NCBI GenBank assembly: GCA_028873965.1
Contig: JAPPMU010000049.1
Location: 70,057-134,056 of the forward strand
DNA: 64,000 bases
Origin: Chloroflexota bacterium
Lineage (GTDB): Bacteria; Chloroflexota; Dehalococcoidia; Lucifugimonadales; UBA3495
Direction: 5' to 3'
The position numbers and the translations under genes were made by a program. The notes under the pieces are model-generated. The model was not told the DNA's origin. It did not search any database and saw only the letters and a list, made by a program, of their open reading frames with translations. This document shows, in pieces, positions 35,250 to 42,637 of this stretch. Numbering within the stretch: position 1 is the stretch's first letter; each line of letters begins with the position of its first letter.

Positions 35250-35278
35250 ATGCTATCACCCGCCCCAAACGGTGTCAA
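35250..35278 (-). promoter_or_regulatory. Promoter of the ilv-leu operon
   Basis: On the minus strand: TTGACA (35278-35273), exactly 17 bases, then TAGCAT (35255-35250). The -35 box is a perfect consensus. Transcription would begin just before the T-box leader. Confidence 0.75.
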
Positions 35279-35317
35279 CGAACTGCTCGCCCTGAGCCAT
35301 TGCGCCGGCGCTTGCCT

Positions 35318-35581
35318 TCACCGATACGCATCGCTGCGGTGCTGAACGCGGTGTACGGTGACACGGCGGTTGGCACGGTCGAGTTCGTAGATGGCCCGGT
35401 AGTCGCCTCTGCGGAGGCGAAACTGGCCGCGATAGCGGGGGTCTCTCAACGCATGGTGGCGCACCGCATCGACATTCTCCGCCATGCGGGTCAGCGCGGA
35501 TCGCATCTCCTGAGCTACCGTTGCATCCAGTCTGGACAACTCCCTTTCAGCCGTTTCCGTAAATTCCAGCGAATAGGCCAC
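35318..35581 (-). CDS. RelE/ParE-type toxin 1
   Basis: Encodes 87 residues from GTG 35581. The RelE fold is visible: LEFTETAERELSRLDATVAQ, then GQFRLRRGDYRAIYELD and the final VHRVQHRSDAYR with conserved Arg and His. Its start overlaps the antitoxin stop by one base (TAGTG). It is closely related to toxin 3 (37496), and even the 40 bases after both genes are alike, which points to a recent duplication. Confidence 0.88.
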   Translation of the reverse strand: MAYSLEFTETAERELSRLDATVAQEMRSALTRMAENVDAVRHHALRDPRYRGQFRLRRGDYRAIYELDRANRRVTVHRVQHRSDAYR

Positions 35582-36042
35582 TAGTCCAGTCCCAGCCGGC
35601 GGAACACTTCTTCCGCCGGTATGGTTTTGCCCGCCGCCGCTTCAGCTATGGACTGGTCCAACCCCGCCAAAAATTCCTCAGTGAACTCCAGCCCCTCATC
35701 AGGGTCGCCAATCAGGTCTTCTCCTACTTCTCCGACGATATAATGTATCCACCACTGAAAGTCGGCTACCGGAAGATCGGACACTTTTTGCGCCATTTTG
35801 GGCGATACGCCGGTTCCGTCAGTGGCTGCCGTCAAATGGGAATCGTCCGGCGGATGGACGAGTTCGGAATCATCCGCCCCGCCCCCTGGCTCAGTTTCCG
35901 GGACTGCGCCCTGGCATGGTTCCTGCTGATCAGACGCGCAACCCACTATCTCGGCAAGAGATGCCGTAACGGTTTCGCGGAGCAGCGCCACCAACTCCGC
36001 GATAGTCAAGTCGGCTACCGTTTGCGTTGCTTCTGTTGTCAT
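35581..36042 (-). CDS. Cognate antitoxin of RelE toxin 1
   Basis: Encodes 153 residues. Three parts are visible: an N-terminal helix (DLTIAELVALLRETVTASLA), a variable Gly/Asp/Glu-rich middle, and a C-terminal helical domain (VGEDLIGDPDEGLEFTEEF then AAAGKTIPAEEVFRRLGLD). The same C-terminal pattern is found in the antitoxin at 36318 and at the end of the ISP-like enzyme at 37753, so this part probably binds the toxin. No classical RHH or HTH is clear. Confidence 0.72.
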   Translation of the reverse strand: MTTEATQTVADLTIAELVALLRETVTASLAEIVGCASDQQEPCQGAVPETEPGGGADDSELVHPPDDSHLTAATDGTGVSPKMAQKVSDLPVADFQWWIHYIVGEVGEDLIGDPDEGLEFTEEFLAGLDQSIAEAAAGKTIPAEEVFRRLGLD

Positions 36043-36070
36043 AGCGCCTTTGTCCTTAAGGTTGATTGCC

Positions 36071-36328
36071 TCAGTACACTTCGCTGCGGTGCCCGATTGA
36101 TTCCACCACTATTCGGCGGTTCTCCCGGTCGATGGTGTACAAAGCCCGGTAATCGCCAACGCGCAACCGGAACTCGCCCGCGTGCGGGCCGGTGAGAGCG
36201 ATGTGCCGGACTGTCTCGCAGTTTTGAGCCAACCGCCGCAACCCGGCCATAACCCGCCGCTCCACCGACGGATCCAGACGCGACATATTGGATCGAGCGG
36301 TGCGCGAGAGCTCCAGTCTATACATCAT
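36071..36328 (-). CDS. RelE/ParE-type toxin 2
   Basis: Encodes 85 residues from the ATG at 36328 (MMYRLELSRTARSNMSRLDP). The fold continues with GEFRLRVGDYRALYTIDRE and IVVESIGHRSEVY, holding the usual Arg/His residues. The start overlaps the upstream antitoxin gene by 11 bases. It is the middle of three RelE genes in this block and more distant from the other two. Confidence 0.86.
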   Translation of the reverse strand: MMYRLELSRTARSNMSRLDPSVERRVMAGLRRLAQNCETVRHIALTGPHAGEFRLRVGDYRALYTIDRENRRIVVESIGHRSEVY

Positions 36329-36803
36329 CGGGCCACTCAAGCCCCACTTCTTTCGCCACCTGCGCCGCGGGTATCGTTCTGCCGGCCGCTATATCCGCCG
36401 CCGACCTTTCCAACTGTTCCTGCGCCCAGGCGCTCAACTCCAGACCCGCGTCCGGGTCGCCGATCAACTCTTCCCCCACTTCATCGACGATGTAATAGAC
36501 CCACCATTCCAGATCGTCAACCGACAGGTCGCTCACCTTGCGCGCCATTTTTGCTGCAACTGCGGCTTCATCGTCCACGATCCGAACCCGCGAACCGGTC
36601 GCAGGATGGGCCGCCTTGGAGCCATCCGCTCCGGCCTCCGGCCCCGCAGCTGCGCCCGCGTCCGGGCGCGGCTCCAGCTTGGCGTCGGGGTAGCCTACGA
36701 TCCCGCCCAAGGCTTCGGCAACGGTTTCCCGGAGCAGTGTCAGCAACTCCGCCAACGTCAATTCGCCCGTAGTTTTCGGTGTCGGCGTGGTTTCAGCGGT
36801 CAT
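36318..36803 (-). CDS. Cognate antitoxin of RelE toxin 2
   Basis: Encodes 161 residues, homologous over its whole length to the antitoxin at 35581: N-terminal ELTLAELLTLLRETVAEALG, variable middle with repeated Ala/Gly, and C-terminal VGEELIGDPDAGLELSAWA then IAAGRTIPAAQVAKEVGLEW. The gene ends 11 bases inside the toxin gene. It supports a family of relBE-like modules duplicated in this island. Confidence 0.72.
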   Translation of the reverse strand: MTAETTPTPKTTGELTLAELLTLLRETVAEALGGIVGYPDAKLEPRPDAGAAAGPEAGADGSKAAHPATGSRVRIVDDEAAVAAKMARKVSDLSVDDLEWWVYYIVDEVGEELIGDPDAGLELSAWAQEQLERSAADIAAGRTIPAAQVAKEVGLEWPDDV

Positions 36804-36873
36804 AATTGCCCCTCGCTTTGCTATAGCACATTGTCCAGCGCACCTATTGTAGCGGGAATGACGCCGGACGGAA

Positions 36874-37220
36874 TCAGAACAGAGCCCTCACCGCGGCCAG
36901 GATTTCCGCGGTTTTGGCGTCGGTGAGGCGGGCGACGGTATTGCCGAATCTGCTTTCGGCAAAGGTAGCCAGCCGGTCCGGGCGCACTTTGCTGTCCGGG
37001 TACAAACTTCCGGCCACCAAATCAGCCGCGCTGATGGGTATCGCCCTGCGGTGCGCTATCGGGCTTCAGGGCTTGTGCAAAGTCATTGTCAGAAGCAGGA
37101 TTTGCCGGATTTTGAGATTTTCAGGATGTTCGTAAATCCCGAAAATCCTCTAATCATGGTAATCCTGCTTCTGACAATTCCCGCCGGGATAGACTTTGCA
37201 ATGACGATATCGCCAACCAT
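36874..37220 (-). pseudogene. MazF/PemK toxin gene split by a family A repeat
   Basis: From ATG 37220 the frame reads MVGDIVIAKSIPAG, a MazF-like N-terminus, then enters repeat A copy 4 (37088-37175) and stops. After the repeat, in another frame, comes PIAHRRAIPISAADLVAGS, LYPDSKVRPDRLATFAES, to a stop at 36874, which is a MazF-like C-terminal half. About 40 central residues are missing. The start lies two bases after the small gene at 37223, its likely antitoxin. The toxin is surely inactive. Confidence 0.65.
37088..37175. repeat. Repeat family A, copy 4, inside the broken mazF
   Basis: An 88-bp palindrome with arms GTCAGAAGCAGGATTTGCC and GGTAATCCTGCTTCTGAC. The host DNA on the two sides carries an imperfect inverted repeat (TTGCAAAGT / ACTTTGCA). 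Confidence 0.85.
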
Positions 37221-37222
37221 GG

Positions 37223-37450
37223 TCAGTCTCTCTGCTCACGGATGTCGGGCAACGAGGCTAACCAGGCCTGGTATTCAGGATCATTATCGGATTCATCATA
37301 GTAGGAGTTGAAGGCTTCCAGCGCCATGGTCTCCCACTCGTGCTTGTCCCGGTTGTCGAACAGCATCAGGTGGCCATCTTCCCAAAGGAATTGCCCGGGC
37401 CGCTGCCCGAACTCACCGGGCGCAACCCGGTCGAAATCCATGCCCTGCAT
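37223..37450 (-). CDS. Small acidic protein, possible MazE-like antitoxin
   Basis: Encodes 75 residues. No DNA-binding domain is seen. The C-terminal half is acidic and aromatic (EAFNSYYDESDNDPEYQAWL). The stop lies two bases before the ATG of the broken mazF, so by position it should be the antitoxin or a coupled partner of that toxin. It follows RelE toxin 3 by 45 bases. Confidence 0.5.
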   Translation of the reverse strand: MQGMDFDRVAPGEFGQRPGQFLWEDGHLMLFDNRDKHEWETMALEAFNSYYDESDNDPEYQAWLASLPDIREQRD

Positions 37451-37495
37451 AATCGCTTCTCCAATGAAGCGACGCCTTTGCGCCGGCGCTCGCCG

Positions 37496-37756
37496 TCACC
37501 GGTACGCCTCGCTGCGGTGCTGGACCCGTAGAATGATTATTCGTCGGTTGGTATGGTCGAGATCGTACCTGACGCGGTAGTTCCCTACCCGCAGCCGGAA
37601 CAGGCCGCGGTATTGGCCGGTCAAGGCCTGATGCGGCCACGTTTGGGCTGACGCTGCCATTTCGCAGATTCTGCGCCGCACTCGCTGTTCTACTGGGGGA
37701 TCCAGGCCGGATAAGTCGGTTTCGGCGCGGTTGCTGAACTCCGCGTCATAGGTCAT
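37496..37756 (-). CDS. RelE/ParE-type toxin 3, coupled to the ISP-like gene
   Basis: Encodes 86 residues. It has the RelE fold (AEFSNRAETDLSGLDPPVEQ, GLFRLRVGNYRVRYDLD, IILRVQHRSEAYR). The ATG overlaps the stop of the 1087-residue ISP-like gene by four bases (ATGA). Where the other two modules have an antitoxin gene directly upstream, here the upstream gene is the restriction enzyme, whose tail resembles those antitoxins. The toxin looks complete, so something must neutralise it. Confidence 0.87.
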   Translation of the reverse strand: MTYDAEFSNRAETDLSGLDPPVEQRVRRRICEMAASAQTWPHQALTGQYRGLFRLRVGNYRVRYDLDHTNRRIIILRVQHRSEAYR

Positions 37757-40700
37757 GGATAGAGGCCGCGCTCTTTGAGGTCTTCCTTCAGGCGGGCGAA
37801 ATCCTCATCGGGCATGACAGAGCGGCCGGCGGCTCGCACTTCCTGCTCGTACTCCAACAACTCCACCAATACCTCGGGACGCAACTCCAGCCCCTCGTCC
37901 GGATCAATCTCCGTCCACCTATCCAACTCGTAATCCGTAATCCGATACGTCTTCACGCTCACCGTGCACACCCGCCGCAGCAGGTCGATGACGCGCTCCT
38001 TGTGGTCGGCGAAGCGGTAGGTGTTGAAGCGCTCGCGGATGGTGGGGTCGCGGGGCTTGCGTTCCTTGTACTGGTCGAGGACCCACTCCAGGGCGGAACG
38101 GCTGCCCAGCTCGTACCACCACGCCTCATTGGGGACGCCGGCCAGCGTGGTCTGCTCGTCCAGCCGGATGATGCCCCGCTCCTTATCCGCCCGCAGTATC
38201 ACCCTCGGATTGCGCCTATCCCCTTCATCCCGTTTATCCCGTTCATCCCTGTCAATTTCCACCCGCTCCAGAGGCCACGGCTCGGCCGTCTCAAAGCCCA
38301 GGTGCAGGTCCAGCAGTTCCCGACCCTTGCCGGCCCACCACGCGAAATCCTGCTGGAAATAGACTCGCGGAAACTCCCGCCGCAGGTCGATCTCGAACCG
38401 CTGGCGGTAGGCGGGGTCGTGGAGCATGGCGTACACGTAGGCGAAGATGTCCTCGGCGGTGATGCCGTCGTCGCCGTAATGCTCGCGGAACCGGCGCAGA
38501 CCCCACTGGGTGATGTTGCTGACCCGCTCGCCGTCGGGCGTGTAGCGGTAGAGGGGGAGGCATTGGTTGTCGCCAACGAAATGCAGGTCAACCAGTTTGT
38601 TTGATGCCAAGACGTAGAAAGACCGATACCTGGCAGCGAAATTGATTGTTGGGTTATCTACAATTTGCTGGTGCGGGAAAATTTGAGGCATCTGATAGCG
38701 GCGATGGGTAACGATGGGCGCGTAGTAGCAATGTTTGGCAACGAATGGCCGGTACATGGCACGGGTCATATTTGCGGTTGAAAAATGCACTGCATCGCCT
38801 TGCACCAGATGGCTTTCCAGTTCGGATGTCCATTTTATGGACCTGTCGATCCAATCACCTAAAGCAGTGGGGGCCGGCTTTTCTTTTTCATACCGTTGCA
38901 GTTCTTCCCTATACACATTTGAAAAGAACAGCACTTTGTTCGAGAGGGCGTCGAAATCGAAATCGTAAGTCCATTCATCACGGTTAGTGGCGATACCAAG
39001 CGAGAACAACCCGAACACCGCCTGCTCATCAGCGGCCGTCTTGGCCAGTTTGGTCTCTCGGTTGGCAAGCGGCAGCAATTCCTCAAATCGGCTATTGGAT
39101 TGGTCAAGCCAGTAGGACTTCGAATCGGGAACGATACTTTCAAACCCGATGCTGTCCAGCGGGGCATCACGCAAATAGGCCAGTTTTTCCGAAGCGAGTT
39201 CGGCATCCTCGCGTCGTGCGTAATGGATGTTGCACTCGCCCATCTTGGCCTTTTCGCGCACGAAGAAACCGATGGCGACGCCGGTTTGTATGCCGAACAC
39301 GTTGTGAGTAGTGCCGGATATTTTCGGGTTGCGTCGCACGTCCGAACCAAGGTCGAGCACATAAATATCGGTGAATTCCTGCGCCGCTAGCTGTCGAAAA
39401 CCGTCATCTTGCCGAGTATCCAGATAGGCCCGATTGGTGATAAAGCCGATGATGCCGTCGTCGGCCAGGCGGTCCGACGCCCAGCGGATGAACCGCTTGT
39501 ACATGTCGTACTGCTTGGTCTTCTGGGCGGTGCTGGCGGCGATGTAGGTCTCGCTGATGCGGCGGTCGATGGCGGGATACTCGCGGTTCTTGTTGTTGTC
39601 GTTCTCGTTCTGCTGGTTGGCGTTGTAGGGCGGGTTGCCGATGATGACGGAGATGGCCTTTTCGTTCTGCTCCTGGACGCGGATCCAGTTCTCCTCGGAG
39701 ACGCCGCCCAGGTTGAAGGCGCCCTGGCGGGTGACCGCGCCGCCGCTGGCGCCCTGCCAGTCCATGTTGTCCAGGGTGTCCACGAAGCAGAGGTTGGGGA
39801 ACTCCAGGTAGCGGCCGGTGCGCTCCTTGTAGGTGTACTCGATGTTGAGGTTGGCGATGTAGTAGGGGAGGATCGCCACCTCGTTGGCGTGGATCTCGTT
39901 GCGGTACTTGTACTCCAGGCGGTCGGCGGGCAGGTGGTTGATGAGGCCGGTGATGAAGGTTCCGGTGCCGGTGGCCGGGTCGAGAATCTGCACGTTGTCA
40001 TCGGCCAGGGTGCGCCCGAAGTGCTTCTGCAGCAGGTGGTCCGTGCCGCGGATGATGAAGTCCACGACCTCGTTGGGGGTGTACACCACGCCCAGGCGGT
40101 CGGCGGCGGCAGGGTTGTAGGCCTGATAGAAGTCCTCGTAGATGGCCTTGAGGAACTGCTGCTTTTCGGCGTAGTCGGCGATCTCGTCGGCGGCGCGGCC
40201 GATGGCGCCGTAGTAGAGGCGGAGGCGGTCGATGGCCTCGCGGCGGGCGTCGCCGGTGAAGAAGGTGCTCTCCAGGGCGTCCAGCTGGCGGGCGACGTTG
40301 TTCTCGCGGTGGAACTGGTCCTCGGCGAAGACGCGCAGGAAAATGTCGCGGGTGAGGATGTGCTGCAGCAGCATCTCGCGCACGTCGGCGTCGGTGACGT
40401 CGGGGCTGATGGTCTGGCGGCAGAGGCTCAGGAAGAGGGCGGCGGCGGCCTGGTAGTCGGCGTTGCCGGCCTCGGCGTCGGCCACGGCCTCGCGGAGGCT
40501 CTCGAGGACGGCGGGCAGGTCGGCCTTGAACTGCTGGCGGGCCTGCCGGAACTCTTCGATTTCGGGCAGCTCGTAGTCCAGGAAGCGGCGGATGAGGCGG
40601 TGCAACTCGCCCGGGCGGGACATGTCGACGCGCATGGCGACGTTGCCGTTCTGGATGAGCACGGCGGTCTGGGAGTCCTCGAAGAGGATGTTGTCCCGGG

Positions 40701-41016
40701 GGTAGCCGCGGTTGAACTTGGCCTGGATCTCGGCGTCGAGGTCGTCGTGGGTGTCCTTGGCCTCCCAGTAGCCGCGGGCCATGCGGAGGGAGTCCTTGAC
40801 GGTGCCGTCGGGCCGTATCCCCGTTCCAGTCGAGCGGGAGGAGCCCCCGGCGTCGAGCTCGTCGACGAGGGCGAGCTTCTCGCGGTGGTCGCGGCAGTAG
40901 GAGTCGAGGCAGACGGCGAAGGCGCGGCGGATGCTCTGCTCGTTGTCGGAGCCGCCGAACTCGCGGAAACGCTGAAGGTCGGCGTGGTAACGCTCGATGT
41001 GGGGGTGGGAGGGCAT
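37753..41016 (-). CDS. ISP-like restriction-modification enzyme with antitoxin-like tail
   Basis: Encodes 1087 residues. Order: Mrr-like PD-(D/E)XK nuclease (P69-D70, E85-A-K87), helical region, N6-adenine methyltransferase with LGVVYTPNEVVDFI, motif I DPATGTGTF (about 345) and motif IV GNPPYN (about 460), then a target-recognition part with YRPFVAKHCYYAP. The helicase of LlaGI-type ISP enzymes (about 1570 residues) is absent. The last 50 residues (EIDPDEGLEL, AAGRSVMPDEDF, KERGLYP) resemble the neighbouring RelE antitoxins. Residues about 919-938 come from a family C repeat. It overlaps relE by four bases. Confidence 0.85.
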   Translation of the reverse strand: MPSHPHIERYHADLQRFREFGGSDNEQSIRRAFAVCLDSYCRDHREKLALVDELDAGGSSRSTGTGIRPDGTVKDSLRMARGYWEAKDTHDDLDAEIQAKFNRGYPRDNILFEDSQTAVLIQNGNVAMRVDMSRPGELHRLIRRFLDYELPEIEEFRQARQQFKADLPAVLESLREAVADAEAGNADYQAAAALFLSLCRQTISPDVTDADVREMLLQHILTRDIFLRVFAEDQFHRENNVARQLDALESTFFTGDARREAIDRLRLYYGAIGRAADEIADYAEKQQFLKAIYEDFYQAYNPAAADRLGVVYTPNEVVDFIIRGTDHLLQKHFGRTLADDNVQILDPATGTGTFITGLINHLPADRLEYKYRNEIHANEVAILPYYIANLNIEYTYKERTGRYLEFPNLCFVDTLDNMDWQGASGGAVTRQGAFNLGGVSEENWIRVQEQNEKAISVIIGNPPYNANQQNENDNNKNREYPAIDRRISETYIAASTAQKTKQYDMYKRFIRWASDRLADDGIIGFITNRAYLDTRQDDGFRQLAAQEFTDIYVLDLGSDVRRNPKISGTTHNVFGIQTGVAIGFFVREKAKMGECNIHYARREDAELASEKLAYLRDAPLDSIGFESIVPDSKSYWLDQSNSRFEELLPLANRETKLAKTAADEQAVFGLFSLGIATNRDEWTYDFDFDALSNKVLFFSNVYREELQRYEKEKPAPTALGDWIDRSIKWTSELESHLVQGDAVHFSTANMTRAMYRPFVAKHCYYAPIVTHRRYQMPQIFPHQQIVDNPTINFAARYRSFYVLASNKLVDLHFVGDNQCLPLYRYTPDGERVSNITQWGLRRFREHYGDDGITAEDIFAYVYAMLHDPAYRQRFEIDLRREFPRVYFQQDFAWWAGKGRELLDLHLGFETAEPWPLERVEIDRDERDKRDEGDRRNPRVILRADKERGIIRLDEQTTLAGVPNEAWWYELGSRSALEWVLDQYKERKPRDPTIRERFNTYRFADHKERVIDLLRRVCTVSVKTYRITDYELDRWTEIDPDEGLELRPEVLVELLEYEQEVRAAGRSVMPDEDFARLKEDLKERGLYP
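38203..38262. repeat. Family C repeat inside the ISP-like gene
   Basis: On the minus strand, CAGGGATGAACGGGATAAAC followed by GGGATGAAGGGGATA repeats a 9-base GGGATGAAC unit. It matches 61718-61776. It adds about 20 residues (DRDERDKRDEGDRRN) and keeps the frame open. Confidence 0.7.
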
Positions 41017-41740
41017 GGTGAATTGGTCAACGGCTGCGTTAATTCACGCTCTCTTGTAGGCCTCGTGTTACCCGCGCTGGCAGCACGAACAGAATTTCAG
41101 CCAAAGCCAGGGCGAAATCCAGCGACCTTTGTGCTTCCTCAGTAGTCGGGAATTGGGCGCTTTCATCAGCGTGCCTCTGGTCATTTGCATCCAGTCTCAC
41201 CTGGTGCGCCCAGGTAGCCATATCGTCCGTGATAAGGTGACCATCCGCAGCGTCTTTAATGCGCTGGTAAAGGCTACCGTCCTTATACCCTTTGGCTTTG
41301 AGCATCGCGTCAACCGCACTGGCGGCAAGCATTACCGCTCCTGACGGTGCGTGAAGGGAATCCTTGCATTGCTGCAAGTAGTTCCTGGCAGCATCGTCTA
41401 TAGAGTCGTCAAGATTTTCGTCGCTTGGGTAGGTTTCCAAGCGTATCAGCTCTCCATAAGGATCATCTCCCCAAGCGGTAGTAACAACACCACCGCACCT
41501 GGCACAGTGATAAAAACCCCATTGACGGCGATCCCTTCTTACTGAGTCTGCGGTTTCAATCCCCTGGAACTTCTCCAAATTCGGGGTTGCAACCCTGCAA
41601 TGAGGGCACCGATCAAGTTCCAGTTGCCTCGGTGTAAAAGGCGCATTTGAGTCAAGGATCATAGGTTTGGGTTCTCCGTAGGATGTCTACTGCGTTAGTT
41701 ACCGCTTATAACGCTCGATGTGGGGGTAGGAGGGCATGGC
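40987..41740. repeat. Short direct repeats flanking the DUF4145 gene
   Basis: TAACGCTCGATGTGGGGGTG plus GGAGGGCATGG (40987-41018, the 5' end of the ISP-like gene) recurs with one change at 41707-41738, and CTGCGTTA lies near both (41033 and 41690). The interval holds only the DUF4145 gene. This looks like insertion of that gene after the enzyme start, with duplication of the first codons. The gap 41741-41835 is empty. Confidence 0.65.
41039..41662 (-). CDS. DUF4145 protein, restriction-associated
   Basis: Encodes 207 residues. The N-terminal part has two C-x-x-C pairs (DRCPHCRVA, YHCARCGGV), likely one zinc site. The C-terminal helical DUF4145 domain (SGAVMLAASAVDAMLKAKGY, DAADGHLITDDMATWAHQVR) is typical of proteins found beside type I and ISP restriction systems. 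It is the gene just upstream of the ISP-like gene, 22 bases away. The biochemical role is unknown. It may sense or regulate. Confidence 0.82.
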   Translation of the reverse strand: MILDSNAPFTPRQLELDRCPHCRVATPNLEKFQGIETADSVRRDRRQWGFYHCARCGGVVTTAWGDDPYGELIRLETYPSDENLDDSIDDAARNYLQQCKDSLHAPSGAVMLAASAVDAMLKAKGYKDGSLYQRIKDAADGHLITDDMATWAHQVRLDANDQRHADESAQFPTTEEAQRSLDFALALAEILFVLPARVTRGLQESVN

Positions 41741-41835
41741 GACGTGATTGCAATGAATGATTGAAGAGGTCGGCCGGCGATAGCATAGTACACTATAACC
41801 GCTAAACTACTGAAAGCCGCGCGCTGGAGGCAGCC

Positions 41836-42135
41836 ATGTCGACCGACAGCAAAATCCCGGGCGTCGAAATTCCCTACGCTGAGCAGGAACGCCGCGCCCA
41901 CGTGATTTACGAGGCCAAGATCCGCCCCAAGATGACGCCGTCCGACGAGGACAAATACGTGCTGATTGATATTCTCACCGGAGACTATGAAATCGGTGAA
42001 AACGAAGCTGTCCTGACGCGCCTACTGCGGGAGCGACGGCCCGAGGCGGTTATGCACTGCATTCACCGTCATCAATCGCGCTTCGGGCGCGTTCGCAGTC
42101 CCCACCGCCTTCGCAAGACGGAGGAAAGTCGCTGA
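41836..42135 (+). CDS. Small partner protein of the retropepsin cassette, copy 1
   Basis: Encodes 99 residues. GGAGG lies six bases before the ATG at 41836. A conserved core (ERRAHVIYEAKIRPKMTPSD, then KYVLIDILTGDYEIGENEAV) is followed by a basic tail (RHQSRFGRVRSPHRLRK). The same core is found in the first gene of the other two cassettes (49430 and 50307). The role is unknown. It ends on the A of the protease ATG, so the two are coupled. Confidence 0.75.
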   Translation: MSTDSKIPGVEIPYAEQERRAHVIYEAKIRPKMTPSDEDKYVLIDILTGDYEIGENEAVLTRLLRERRPEAVMHCIHRHQSRFGRVRSPHRLRKTEESR

Positions 42136-42515
42136 TGCACTATGGCATCGTCAACGAGTATCTTGAGGCCACTGTCAGTCTAAACGTCCTGGGAGCCGGC
42201 GGCGCCAACTTGATTATCGATTTTGTCATCGACACCGGGTGCACTGAAGAAATGATTTTGCCACCGGGATTCATCGACCAACTGCATCGGATCCGAAGTT
42301 CCGACATTCTGCTTACCGTGGCCGACGGAACAACCGACGCCTACGCCAGATACAAAATCAGCGTCGAATGGCACGGCCAACCAAGAGAGGCGATAGCCAT
42401 CAGCATGGGAACCGAGCCGCTCGTCGGAATGCGGCTGCTCCGGGGCAGCAACCTCAGTGTTGACGCTGACCCGGGCGGACGGGTGACCATCACTGAGCTG
42501 ACACGGCAAGGTTGA
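42135..42515 (+). CDS. Clan AA (retropepsin-like) aspartic protease, copy 1
   Basis: Encodes 126 residues. The catalytic motif is D33-T-G in DFVIDTGCTEEMILPP. The later VGMRLLRGSNLSVDADPGG supplies the hydrophobic-hydrophobic-G/R motif of single-domain pepsins. Such proteins must dimerise to form an active site with two Asp. No signal or membrane segment. It is always preceded by the small basic-tailed partner in this window. The substrate is unknown; the partner is an obvious candidate. Confidence 0.82.
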   Translation: MHYGIVNEYLEATVSLNVLGAGGANLIIDFVIDTGCTEEMILPPGFIDQLHRIRSSDILLTVADGTTDAYARYKISVEWHGQPREAIAISMGTEPLVGMRLLRGSNLSVDADPGGRVTITELTRQG

Positions 42516-42568
42516 CCGCCGGCTGCGGCGTCAACGGCCCAGAACACGGCGGCTGCGTCACGCGTCGT

Positions 42569-42637
42569 TCAGTGCCTTTCGTCCTCGGCATTGTGCATGG
42601 CAACCAGATAACCGGAATCGGCAAATACCTCTCTCAC
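42569..42637 (-). pseudogene. N-terminal stump of a VapC PIN toxin
   Basis: GTG at 42637 overlaps the stop of the DUF104 gene by four bases and gives VREVFADSGYLVAMHNAED, the start of a PIN domain including its first metal-binding Asp, then stops after 22 residues. PIN toxins are about 130 residues, so the toxin is deleted. The following 42516-42568 has nothing. Confidence 0.6.

Noticed and set aside
36914-37311. Small plus-strand frames around the broken mazF
   Set aside because: They cross the family A repeat and show no protein-like features; the minus strand explains the region.
39409-41145. A 578-residue plus-strand frame opposite the ISP-like gene
   Set aside because: Val/Gly/Asp-rich shadow with no motif; the minus strand carries methyltransferase motifs I and IV.
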